Shown piece after piece: positions 51,222 through 60,933 of a stretch of DNA of 64,000 nt. This stretch comes from Rhynchopus sp. YZ270_cl-10 (taxonomy: Eukaryota; Euglenozoa; Diplonemea; Diplonemida; Diplonemidae): the NCBI GenBank assembly GCA_964035575.1, contig OZ037881.1, positions 806,001 through 870,000 of the forward strand, given 5' to 3'. The notes beneath the pieces were generated by a model. The model saw only the letters and a list, made by a program, of their open reading frames with translations. It was not told where the DNA came from and searched no databases. Position 1 is the first letter of the stretch. Every line of letters begins with the position of its first letter. A program made the position numbers and the translations under genes.

Positions 51222-52931
51222 AAAAAGAGAAGGAGAATAGAAAGATGTGCGATTTTCTTGGATTGATTTGTGGATTGATTTTGTGAATTGCGCTGCTTTC
51301 AAGATTTTTCTTTTTTTTTTTTTTTTTTAAATGGAAAGTAAATGAAATTAGCTTTTTTCCTTTAGATGCCTACATCCATAGAGGCGTTCAGCGCTGATAT
51401 ATCAACTTCCATATCGATGTAATGTACACGAGAGACATTCATCTAGAAACTTTTCTTGATTTTTTTTCTCTGATTTTTTTTTTTAAAGCAGTGTTAATTT
51501 GTCAGCGGAGAGTACCTGGCGTGCGATTAGAAACAAATAGTCAGAGAGAGAGAGAGAGAGATTGTGACTAATGAAGCAACCCTTTTTTTTCTTCTTAACA
51601 CGCATTGAGAAACTAAACAAAAAAGAAAGCCAACGTTCAGATCTTGTTAACAGTATTTTGAATCCCTTCACCTTGCGCCAGATTTTTCACCCCTATTTGG
51701 CTGAGTTCAACGGAAAAAAAAACACTGTTACTTTATTGTTATCAAAGATCAGTTGGTGGATGATATTGTCTAGTTTTTTGCGCTAATGTTTCTCGTTTCC
51801 CTTTGCATCAATCTCTTTGGTATATTATTATGACCTTTTTATTTTTGATTTCCCGAACCAGGTTACTAGCTGTCCTTTTTAACTCTGCTTTTTTTTTCTC
51901 CCCGTCTTGCCTTACCCCGCCTTCCAAACCAACGGTAGCACCTACACTATTCCCGCGCGTTTCATGTTTGGAAAATAATGCAAAAAAGGGAGTTTTTTTG
52001 TTTTGTCTACCCTTTTCACCCAACATTTTCAAGCCACTTTTGAGTTTTTGGGGCTGACTGTGAGTTGAACCTCAAAGTATGGCGTCATTTCGAAAGCCAC
52101 TAAAGTGGTGCTTGGGAGGTATAGGGTTAACAATTTTTTTTTTGTGTGTTCAAATTTCAATACTAACGCACATTTGTTTGATATAAAAAACCCCCCTTTT
52201 TTTCGGTGACAGTGGCCTTCCTCCTTTTCCCCTCTAATTCCTTCTTCATTTTTAAAAATACATTATCCAGACGTTCCCAATGTATTAATTCTGGGATTCA
52301 AATGCCACCCTCTTTTTTTTTTTTTTTGCAACTGAGTTTAACTTTCGATCCAATCATTTTTTTGTGTTACACCTTTCGCTTGACAACAAAATATTACATT
52401 TTAAGGAGAGTGTGGTGGTGCTTCAACGAGGTTTTCGTTCACCTTTCAAAAAAAATGTTTTTTTCTCTTTTGTTGTCTTCGGCAAAAGTAACAAAGGTCA
52501 TACTTGAGCAATTTCCCCTTTTTAAAAAAACAACCCCTCAAAACAACTCTCCCATTATTTTTTTTTTGTCCTCCCATCTTGTTTTGTTTAATGGAAAATG
52601 GGGAGAGGGTAGTTTCCCCACCACACCTCTCTTCAAACTCACCTCCGGCAATCTTGGTTTCTGCCTTCAGCTTCGTATCTTGAAAAAAAAAGGGCCCTTT
52701 TTTTCTCTCTCTTTTCTCCCCCTTTCTCTTGAATACCCCACCCTACTGCACCTATGCGGATTTGTTGATGTGGCTCTACTTCTCTCTCAGCAACCTATAT
52801 AGTACAACATCATTCATTTCAATTTCCATGAGAAAATATGGGTGTATCATATTATGTAGTATCCTCACTCTACCACACCACAACTGGCTTCATGTCTACA
52901 GCACGAATCAAAAAATAAGCAGAAATCACAA

Positions 52932-53066
52932 CTGGTGAAAGGGGGTGCTATGTTTGTGCTATTTTCTGCTATTCTGGGCATCTGGATTTTTTTTGGTGCG
53001 GCTGAAGGGAGGTACTATTTTGTGCTACTTTCTGCCATTTTGGAGTCGTCAGGGTCGGCCGCACCA
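52932..53066 (+). mobile_element. R6 element, ending 70 bp before the DUF1769 start codon
   Basis: Two-part unit as at 27601-27732. The core 52994-53065 begins GGTGCGGCTGAAGGGAGGTA and ends GGTCGGCCGCACC. Because it lies inside the predicted leader/acceptor region it may supply part of the pyrimidine-rich 5' context. Confidence 0.8.
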
Positions 53067-53136
53067 ACAACATAAAAAAAACATTTTCATACCCCCACTC
53101 CACTCCACACCACCACCACCAGGCGCAGGCCGATCA

Positions 53137-54863
53137 ATGTCGCCGACGGCGACGATCGGTCGAGAATGGGAGGGTACACTACCACCTGTGGAGGAGTGGC
53201 CCCAGCGGCCCCTTCTCCTTCGGTGGTCCCCAAAGAGCGAATACAAACCACTAGAGGAGGTCGCCATCAACGGCCTCAAGACCGTACCCTTTGAGACAGC
53301 GTTGTTCAAGGGGAACTTCCACCTTGCGGTGCGGTACTGCCCGAACAGCGAGATCGACCCCTGGGAGGAAGGACGGTGGTGCCATGGGAAGCAGCGGAAG
53401 ATCATTGTCTTTGTGTCAGGCGAGTTTAAGAAACGTCTGGCGTATGATGAGGTGATGTTTGGGTTTGAGTGGGAGGGGCCTTTGTCACCACCGAAGGGAA
53501 TCGGACTTGCGATGAAGGTCTGCGAAAAATTTTCCCCAGGACTGATGGCAGACGTGACCTGCGACCGACCCTATATGTTCAACATCATTGCAGGAGGCAC
53601 TGACAATCTTCACATCTGGTCTCCTGGCGACCCCGAAAGCGAAAAGCTTGATTCAACCACTGCCCACCTCCTCCACGAACGCGGTACACCAGAAATGCCA
53701 AAATTTGGACACATGAGAGAGCGGGCAAAATGGATGACTGTATGTAAAATTTTTTTGTAAAAAAAAAATAATCATCAAAATAACAGAAATCCCATCCAAA
53801 CGGCGGAACCAACGGATCCAACACCTTTTTCGAGCCTGGCAAGACCTATGCATTTGAGTTCTATACGCATCTCCTTTTTATGCATCTTTTTGAAGTGCAT
53901 TTCCCTCTTTGGCCTACGTATTGGAAGATTAAGCTTGCGGACTATTTTAATGGTCAACCATATCCGGTGACGGCGAGGACGAAGTCTGGGGAGATGTTGT
54001 GGTCGTTGGAGGTGTGGCATGAGATGACGGCGATGCAGTCTCCGCAGAGCGTTTGGCGGAAGGGGCCGAGACCGCAGGCGATCAGCACGCAGAAGCCAGC
54101 ACCTAAAAAAACTGTGGGGCCTGTGGTTCCGGAGCATATTGTGTCTTCTCTTGCTTCACCTACTGCGAAGGATATTCCGGATGATCAAAGCGACGTTTCA
54201 TTCGTTTCTTGTAAAGAGATAGGTGAGATCGAAGACGGCTTTGACGAGCAAGGCAACCCCGTAGACAATACTGACGACGAAGAAGGTGGCGACTCCTGCG
54301 ACGACGCACCCCTTGCCTCTCCAGAACCTGCTGCCGCGCTTCCCAGCAGGGGTGCGCACAACCTCGGGTTGTCTCCAGGGCAGGGCCCCCTCTTTCCTCC
54401 CCCGCCCGCATACCGTGATCAGCTTGGCACCGTTCTATGGCCAGGGAAGCGCCTTCGATCGGGGCCGTCCGATTCTGCATCATGGGCGTCAAAAAGAAAA
54501 GAAATCCCGCAGGGCGCCCAGGTTCGTGTACTCAGTGCGAGGTCGGGGTGGACGGAGGTAGAGTTGCAAACGTCAGACAAAAAGACCGGATGGATTCGTA
54601 CAAGGAATCTGAGTACCACCGAAGGCATGTTGTCTGGGCCTGAACCAAGGGAAGGGGTGATACGCGCAAAGAGGAAGCGGGTTCGCGCAACGCCTGCCCG
54701 GAAGTCGCGTCGGCATGGCCCCTATCTGGAGGAGGGGACCTCGGTCTCGGTGCTCACTGTAACAGATGATTGGGTCCTCATTGTCCCTTCCACCGGTGCT
54801 GCAGGGTGGCTCAAAGCCGATCATATTACCGTCCAGCCTGACACCCCTGATGCTGGGGATTGA
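53137..54863 (+). CDS. DUF1769-family protein with C-terminal SH3-like domains
   Basis: Two exons, 53137-53739 and 53787-54863, with a 47-nt intron (GTATGT...AACAG); 559 residues. Residues about 15-300 match the DUF1769/UPF0590 family: FVSGEFKKRLAYDEVMFGF, PKGIGLAMKVCEKFSPGL, a CDRPYMFNIIAGGTDNLH block and, after the intron, GKTYAFEFYTHLLFM, YWKIKLADYFNGQPYPV and GEMLWSLEVWHEM. Residues about 310-410 are acidic and disordered. Residues about 420-559 hold two SH3-like modules (GAQVRVLSARSGWTEVEL ... TGWIRTRNL, and GTSVSVLTVTDDWVLIV ... AAGWLKADHI). DUF1769 has no firm biochemical function. The SH3-like tail is unusual for the family as I know it. AG at 53121-53122 lies 14 nt before the start. 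Confidence 0.8.
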
Positions 54864-55334
54864 GGTGAAGTGAGAGAGAGGGGTTTTTTTGCTAGCCATT
54901 GAACTATATTAAAGGGAAAGGAGGCGGGGGGCAGGGTGGGTGGTGGAAATGTTTCAAAAATGAGGCATTTATATCTTGTTTCCAAGGCAGGCAACGAAAC
55001 ATAGTGCGGCTAAAAGGCGCATCTTGTGGGTTTTGTTCGTTGCGAGAATTGTGTGATGGAAATGGGCGGTGTATTCAATTTTTTTTTTTCTAAATTTCCA
55101 AGTATTTTGGAAAAACAAACAAACCAAAAAATATGCTAACCGACTGGAAAAATACTAGAGACAGATGTGTGTCCTAGTCTTTGGGGAGTGTTGTAATAAA
55201 TGAAATGTTGAAACCTGGAGTTGGAAAGTAAAGCGTCTACTGACTACGACTGCATATCAAAAAAATAAAGTAAAATGATGATCCAGAGTATGGATATCAG
55301 AGGTTTTCTTGTTTTGTTCTGTACCTTTTTAACA

Positions 55335-55380
55335 AGGTGGCTACGCACGAGAGGCTTAGGTTCATCTTATAAACTTTTCT
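55335..55380 (+). repeat. R1 hairpin repeat, one of the best copies
   Basis: GGTGGCTACGCACGAGAGGC then TTAGGTTCATCTTATAAACT, followed by TTTC and T runs. The family consensus, by eye, is GGTGACTAAGCACGAGAGGC followed by TTAGGTTCATCTTATAAAC. CTAAGC and GCTTAG form a 6-bp stem with a 7-nt loop (ACGAGAG). Copies by start: 8303, 17460, 18861, 19980, 23703, 23759, 26812, 39371, 39819, 43281, 44298, 48503, 48801, 49021, 55335, 56091, 59141, 59475. All are in the same orientation as the genes. Confidence 0.8.
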
Positions 55381-55405
55381 TTTTTTTTAATGCAGGAGGG
55401 GGTGC

Positions 55406-55510
55406 CTGCTGCATGGTTGGGGTCCATCCGGTCCACCCCACGGTGCACCGGTCATGTACCAAGGGTACACTGTCACGAGAGAGTTTTGTATTTCAAGTCA
55501 ATTTTTTTTT
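55406..55510 (+). repeat. R3 repeat copy
   Basis: GCTGCATGGTTGGGGTCCAT, CGGTCCACCCCACGGTGCAC, GGTCATGTACCAAGGGTACA, CTGTCACGAGAGAG, TATTTCAAGTCAATTTTTTT. It begins only 26 bp after R1. Confidence 0.75.
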
Positions 55511-55686
55511 CTCCCCCAACTCCCGCTCTTCACCTGTAATAATCCAGACCACAATAAAGAAGGCAAAATCCACAAAAAAACCACCGCTTTTATTTCCCCC
55601 TCCCTTTTTTTACCGGTTCATCTTGCGTCAAAAAGAGTAAATAACACCACTTTTTTTTTTGGCTGCGTTCGAACTAGGAAAATGAG

Positions 55687-55796
55687 AGCAAGCCTTTGTC
55701 TGACTGGCGTCTACACTAAACCAACAGAGTTATGGAAAAAGGACAGTGGAGCTTGCACAGGTGGCAACTACACTATTCCAACAATTTTTCAAAATA
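55687..55796 (+). repeat. R4b + R4 repeat pair
   Basis: R4b: CAAGCCTTTGTCTGACTGGC, TCTACACTAAACCAAC. R4: CAGTGGAGCTTGCACAGGTG, GCAACTACACTATTCCAAC, AATTTTTCAAA. Same order as at 20177-20288. Confidence 0.7.
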
Positions 55797-56090
55797 AAAA
55801 AAAAAATAAAAAGACAAAATACCTACTTTGGACTCCCTGTTCCTGAGTAAACGTTAAAATGAAAGATGAGCTGGCAAAACATAAAAGATGTGTGATGTAC
55901 TTCTGTGAAAGCAACACAAGAAAGGAACTTTGTAAAGAGAAAGAACAGAACCTAAAAAAAAAAATTTTTTTTTACGGTAACACAAACACCTTGCAGTCAA
56001 GACTTCGGGGGGGTTTTTTTTTTTGTATTTTTTTATGGCGTTTAATTTGTAAAGACTTACCCTTTGTGTGATGTGTGGACTCTTATTTAA

Positions 56091-56128
56091 GGTGACTAAG
56101 CATGAGAGGCTCAGGTTCATCTCATACA
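56091..56128 (+). repeat. R1 copy interrupted by a hAT element
   Basis: GGTGACTAAGCATGAGAGGC then TCAGGTTCATCTCATACA. The element at 56129-56949 begins immediately after it; CATACA followed by CCC and T runs resumes at 56950. Confidence 0.8.
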
Positions 56129-56949
56129 CAGGGTTCTATACAGGTCCGGTCACTCGGTCGGTCTGACCGAGTCAGACGTTGACTCGGTCAGCCGTTATTT
56201 TTTTTTTTTTTTATAAATCTCAGATTTTTTTTCCAAATATTGGGGTGGAAATTTTGGTACCTCACACGAGCCTCTTGAGAGTGACCAGAACTGGCCTCAT
56301 GAACAAAGTGACCCCGTCACAGCCAAAACGCGACTCAATTGGTCAAACGCCGAAGGAAAAAGGAAGCATGCAACATGGCGAAATAATAAAAGTAGCGTAC
56401 CGTGCGCCTGCGGCGCAAGATTGCAACCCACCCTTCCCATGATATATTTTTGCAGTAAAAATGTGCAATTTTAAGCGCAATTTTTAGAAATGTTGCGTAC
56501 CGTGGCTTCGCCAGAAACTTTCGTTTTAGAAAAACAGGGGAGTAAAATTACGGAAGCTGACCACAATTACCAGCGACAGTGCCGTTTTGTGTCAACTTTT
56601 TTTTAGAAATGTTGCGTACCGTGGCTTCGCTTTGGGTGCCGTGGCCGCCCTTTCTTTGTTATAAATGTACTGAGGCTACAGACAATTCGTGTACCATTTG
56701 TGCCTGGTGCACGAATTGCTTCAATGAAGTGCCGAACTCCGCAGTTGGATAACCGAGGAATTCTCACATTCCGCCGGAGGCCCCCAACTTGAGCTGGGTT
56801 GGGGACCGGGCTCGACCGAGTTTCAGCGAAAAACCCCAAAACCTATATAATTCCCTGTGGAGGGGGGAAAATTTTTTTTTGGGCTGACCGAGTCAAACCG
56901 ATTCTGACCGAGCCAGCCCCTCGTGGGCGGAATGCTGTATAGAACCCTG
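56129..56949. mobile_element. Non-autonomous hAT-type element E
   Basis: Perfect 15-bp inverted ends: CAGGGTTCTATACAG at the left and CTGTATAGAACCCTG at the right. The flanking duplication is about 7 bp (CATACAC, with one-base uncertainty at the edges), inside an R1 copy. Subterminal CTGACCGAGTCA-type motifs occur on both sides in opposite orientation. The interior (56331-56823) carries the R8 sequence also found in elements B and C. No transposase. Confidence 0.85.
56331..56823 (+). repeat. R8 internal repeat of hAT-type elements
   Basis: Hallmarks: GACTCAATTGGTCAAACG, GCGTACCGTGCGCCTGCGGC, GTTGCGTACCGTGGCTTCGC, AATTCTCACATTCCGCCGGA and GGCCCCCAACTTGAGCTGGG. Further copies: 59853-60246 (near full), 60447-60676 (partial) and 61722-61857 (partial). 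It appears inside elements with different ends, so it is an insertion or exchanged module, not a family-specific core. Confidence 0.8.
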
Positions 56950-58037
56950 CATACACCCTTTTTTTTGTGTGTGATATTATTTGTTATTCTGGGTTTAGTT
57001 TTCCACACCTCCAAAACCGTTCGTTCCTATATCGCCACACAGTTTTCGTGTTTTGCCGTGCTGTCTACACACTTTTCTATTACTCAATCAACCCTCCACC
57101 TTCTTACCTCGCTTCTTTGCGTTTTTAACCATCACCTTACCTTAGTCTTTTCGTAAGATGATGACCCAATGCAATTAAGTGAAGTACTTAGCAATGAAAC
57201 TGTGGAGGGAAAACGTTTTTTTTTTTTTAAAATGATTTGTGTGCATGATAGACACAATCTTTCAATTTTCTCCTTTTTTTAACAAAATGTGAATGCCAAA
57301 CAAACTCGAACAAATTTTCACATTTTTTTAAGTTACAAAATTTACAAAAAAAGAATCTCTGTGTGTGTGTCTGCGCGTGTACGTGATATGCACGTTTGTT
57401 TGTTTCTTTATTTTCTCTCCTGCAGTGTCTTTTCCTGCAGAGTGCCAAAATGTCTTCGAAAATTCACCTAATTTTCGAGGGGTTTTCCAGCAGCTACGGA
57501 GGGTGCTGGGAAAACATTATTGACTGACTTTTATTTTTTATATACCCCACAGATCTGAAAATCTGTCCTCGAAAAACACTGAATTTTTCAAACAAATTAA
57601 AAGAAGATACACTTTGTCCTCATCCTCTTCCAAGAATATCTCGCACCGTATCCACTTACACTTCACCTCAATGATTTACGCCCTACTTTTGAAGATGACT
57701 CAGGTGATGGCACATGGCTTAGGTTCCACCAAGGCAGCAGGTTTGAACGGGATCCCAACTTTTATTGCTCATCGGTTTCAGGGACTCTATTTTTGACCTC
57801 TCTTTTCAAATTTTTCTTTTGCATCTTTTCACTGTACTTCGCTGTTTGTACCAACCACCGCTTCGCTGTTCAATGAACCCTACACAATGATCCCGCGGGG
57901 TCATCGCAGGTGAAGTAGCTCCTCCCTACACCGGAGGGCTATGTACTGCAAGAATTACCATCATAAGGCATCCACCGCACCACATCACACCACATCATCC
58001 CACCCCCACAGAACTACACAAACGCACACCCCGCAGC

Positions 58038-59351
58038 ATGGCCAGCGTAGACGTTGAGCACCTCCTCTTCACATGCGAGGAGTGCAAGGTGTACAAGCTC
58101 CCCCCTGTCCACAACGCAGCTGGGTACAAAGCGTCTGAATGGCAGTCCAGCCACATCTGGACGGGACTCTGCAAAGGTATGAAAACCATTTTTTTTTTTT
58201 TTTTGTTGTCGTGTTCAGCAGGGCACTAGCTAGACTTTTTTTTCTCCGTTTTTTTGCGGTTTTGCGGTTTCAAAAAAATTTTCGCGCGGCGACAAACTAT
58301 AAGGGAAAACACACGAATGAGGGACGGAGAGATTTTGGGAAGGGGTTATTTACAGGGCATTTTTTACGGGGCTAAACCCGACTGACCCCTGGTGTAATCT
58401 CCTGCCAACTTCATTGCATGTATCAGAATGCTTCTGTGCGTGAGCATGAGTTGCCGCATGGTCTGCAAGCTTCCGACGTTCGCACATACTCCCCCCAGTC
58501 TCCTGTTTGCTGTCAACCATTCTATCACATACTCCTCCATGTTCGCGGTGGCACGCCGGCTCACTAAGCTCTGACTTAATCTCTCTGATCGTGGACCACC
58601 CCTCTACCTGAATCGATTGCATTTTCGGTTGCAAAATGCAACTGTCCAAATTGCAAGGGGATTCCCGAAGACATTGTAAAATAATAAATGGCGCCACAGG
58701 CAAAAAAAAATTAGGGTACGGTGTAAAGATGCCGGTTTTACACCAGAGTCACTCAACAAACCCTTTTTTTGCGAAGCAAAAAAGGAAAATGGCGCCGCAG
58801 GCAAAAAAAATATGGGTTAACTCCGCGAGCGAAGCGAGCGGAAATTTTTTTGGGGTGTACTTCCGTGAGCGCAGCGAGCAGAAAAAAATTAAGGTGCTAT
58901 CATGCCAGTCATCTGGGGGTCGGGCGAGGGGGTCCGACAGTGCACAAAACCCCACACATTTTTTTTTCTTCTGCCCCGAGATTTTCCGTTTTTTTTTTTT
59001 TTTTCCGCCAAACCGCAAAACCGGGTTTTTGCGGTTTTGAAACCGCAAAAAAGCACCTAGCTAGTGCCCTGGTGTTCAGCTCAGGTGGTAGAGCAATGAT
59101 CGGTCGTGGGTTCAATGCCGCCTAGGTTCAGTGTACTGTAGGTGACTAGAGAAGCTTAGGTCGTCTCATGAACGTTTCTTCGACCAATACCATAAGGATT
59201 GGAGGAATATCATCAACAGCCGTGTGCAAAACCGTACAAATTTTTTAAAAAACCCCCCACAGTTATTGCAAAAGGCGACACAGCAATGGTGAAGCTGCTT
59301 GAGCCCGACAACTCTGTGTTTGCACAGTGCCCCGTGCGAACTGACAATGGG
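58038..59351 (+). CDS. NECAP: NECAP-like endocytic adaptor, 5' part (partial)
   Basis: Two exons are visible: 58038-58176 (donor GTATGA) and 59263-59351 (acceptor CCCCACAG, donor GTATGG), joining in phase 1 to about 76 residues. CKVYKLPPVHNAAGYKASEW, WTGLCK and, across the intron, VIAKGDTAMVKLLEPDNSVF then AQCPV match the N-terminal PH-like domain of NECAP proteins. That domain binds AP-2/AP-1 and FxDxF-type peptides during clathrin-mediated endocytosis. The rest of the domain and the C-terminal WVXF motifs are not seen before the window ends, so intron 2 must exceed 4.6 kb. Both introns are filled with transposons. AG at 58010-58011 lies 26 nt before the start. Confidence 0.88.
58219..59071. 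mobile_element. Non-autonomous hAT-type element D in NECAP intron 1
   Basis: 853 bp with 15-bp inverted ends (CAGGGCACTAGCTAG / CTAGCTAGTGCCCTG). A perfect 8-bp target duplication, GTGTTCAG, lies at 58211-58218 and 59072-59079. CAGGG ends and an 8-bp duplication are the hAT signature. Subterminal TTGCGGTTTTGAAACCGCAA-type sequence is repeated inverted at the two ends. The interior has two GCGAGCG(A/C)AGCGAGC palindromic units at about 58825-58882. No transposase. It inserted into a tRNA-derived SINE. Confidence 0.93.
59072..59175 (+). mobile_element. tRNA-derived SINE with an R1 tail
   Basis: 59079-59096 reads as a tRNA D arm (GCTCAGGTGGTAGAGCA, matching the pol III A box). 59106-59121 resembles a T arm/B box (GTGGGTTCAATGCCG), with most of the anticodon arm missing. 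A short body (CCTAGGTTCAGTGTACTG) leads straight into an R1 unit (59141-59175: GGTGACTAGAGAAGCTTAGG, TCGTCTCATGAAC). Element D split its 5' end; part of the head lies before 58219. This suggests that R1 copies elsewhere are tails or trimmed remains of the SINE. Confidence 0.65.
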
Positions 59352-60933
59352 GTATGGTAGCTCTTCCCTTTTTACACTGTCTTTTTTTTTTTTTTTCAAA
59401 CAAAACAAAAATTGCAGCAATTTTACGTGCACCAGAGCATATTTCATCAAGCTTTCTCTCTTTTTTTTTATAAAGGTGACTTAGCACCAGGGGCAGGGGT
59501 CCTAAGAGTGGTAACTTTTACCACTTCTGAAGTGACCTTTTTTATTTTTTTGAAATCCGAAGGTCACTTCGAAGTGACCTTCGAAAAGTGCCCTAAAAAG
59601 TGACCTTTTTATTTTTATTTTTTGAAATCCGGTGTCACGAAGTGACCTCGGATACTTAACATACACTGGGAACACGTTGGAGGGCAGAGTCCGCGGAACA
59701 CCCCCGTTCACCCCGTCCCGGACGGGGGTCAATTATTTTCCAAAAACCGACCCCCGTCCCAAACCCCCGTCCAGGGACGGGGGTTTTGGATTTTTTTTGG
59801 GGGGGGAGGAGGGGCCCATATTATGGGGAATTTTTTGAGATACCATCGAGCCGGACTCAATTGGTCAAACGTCGAAGGAAAAGGAAGCACGCAGCACGGC
59901 GAAAGGAAAAAAGTAGAGTACCGTGCGCCTGCGGCGCAAGCCTGCATCACACCATTCCCGTGACATTGTTTGCCTGTAAAAATGTACAATTTTAAGCGCA
60001 TTTTTTTTGAAATGTTGCGTACCGTGGCTTCGCTTGGAACCTTTGGGTGACATACCGCCGTTTCTTTTGTAAAAAAAACTGAGGTTACTGATAATTCGTG
60101 CACCATGTGTGCCTGGTGCAAATATCAATAAAGTGCCGAACTCCGCCGTCGGATAACCGAGCAATTCTCACATTCCGCCGGAGGCCCCCAACTTGAGCTG
60201 GGGTGGGGACCCGGGCGCGCGAAGCGCGCCCGGGCTCGACCGAGTTTTGATCTTCTTCTTCCTGTGACTAGCTTGTCAGCGGAGAAAGCTCGGGAGAGGT
60301 TTTTTTTTTTTTTGTTTTTTGGGCGGGACGGGGGTTGGAAGGGGGTGCATAATTAATTTTCGGGGGAGGTCCGCGGGCTCTGTTGGAGGGTCCGGGAATT
60401 TTTTTCTTTTTTGCCAAGATCAGGGGTCTGCAGGGCTGCAGGTTGCCACAATTTTAAGCGCATTTTTTTGAAATGTTACGTACCGTGGCTTCGCCAGAAA
60501 CTTTCGTTTTAGCAAAATACGTAAGTAATTTACGGAAACTGACGATAATTACCAACGACAGTGCCATTTTATGTCAACATTTTTTAGAAATGTTGCGTAC
60601 CGTGGCTTCGCCAGGAACCTTTGGGTGACATGACCGCCGTTTCTTTTATTAATGTACTGAGGTTACTGATAAGAAGGCTGACACCCACTAAACATCTGCC
60701 AAAACATCTGCCTATGGCTGTGTTGTGTTGTTCGTGGTAAGAAGCATAACAGTGGCATCAGACTGCGACACCGCGAAATTGCCTCACAAAAAAAAATCGT
60801 ATCTAGTACTCTGTCCCTATGATACGGCGATAACCAACGTCCGGTGTATGTCCGAGGAATTTGCACCTTTTCGACCTCACTTTTGTTGTTCCTATGAGGG
60901 GGGAAAGTTTTTTTTTTCCCTCCCCATTAGGAC

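Larger units (their letters stand above)
47939..53136. other. 5.2-kb AT-rich gap
   Basis: Dense A and T runs, microsatellites (CT near 49095, GA near 51543) and no supported gene; open frames such as the 198-codon one at 52206-52802 are runs of T-derived Phe/Leu/Ser. Contents: R1 copies at 48503-48533, 48801-48834 and 49021-49059; R4 copies at 50683-50756 and 51150-51221; an R1/R2-like remnant near 51366-51450; R6 at 52932-53066. AG at 53121-53122 precedes the next gene. Confidence 0.55.
54864..58037. other. Intergenic region before NECAP
   Basis: Contents: R1 (55335-55380), R3 (55406-55510), R4b + R4 (55687-55796), R1 (56091-56128) interrupted by a hAT-type element (56129-56949). 57000-57900 is AT-rich; GATGGCACATGGCTTAGGTT at about 57705 may be an R1 trace. 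57948-57990 repeats a segment of CDC73 intron 2. CCCACCCCCACAG ends at 58011, 26 nt before the start. No gene seen. Confidence 0.55.

Noticed and set aside
52206-52802. 198-codon open frame in the AT-rich gap
   Set aside because: Driven by T runs (Phe/Leu/Ser), no family pattern, ordinary intergenic composition.
59072-59125. A functional tRNA gene
   Set aside because: The D arm is good but the anticodon arm is largely missing and the acceptor stem does not pair; a SINE head fits better.
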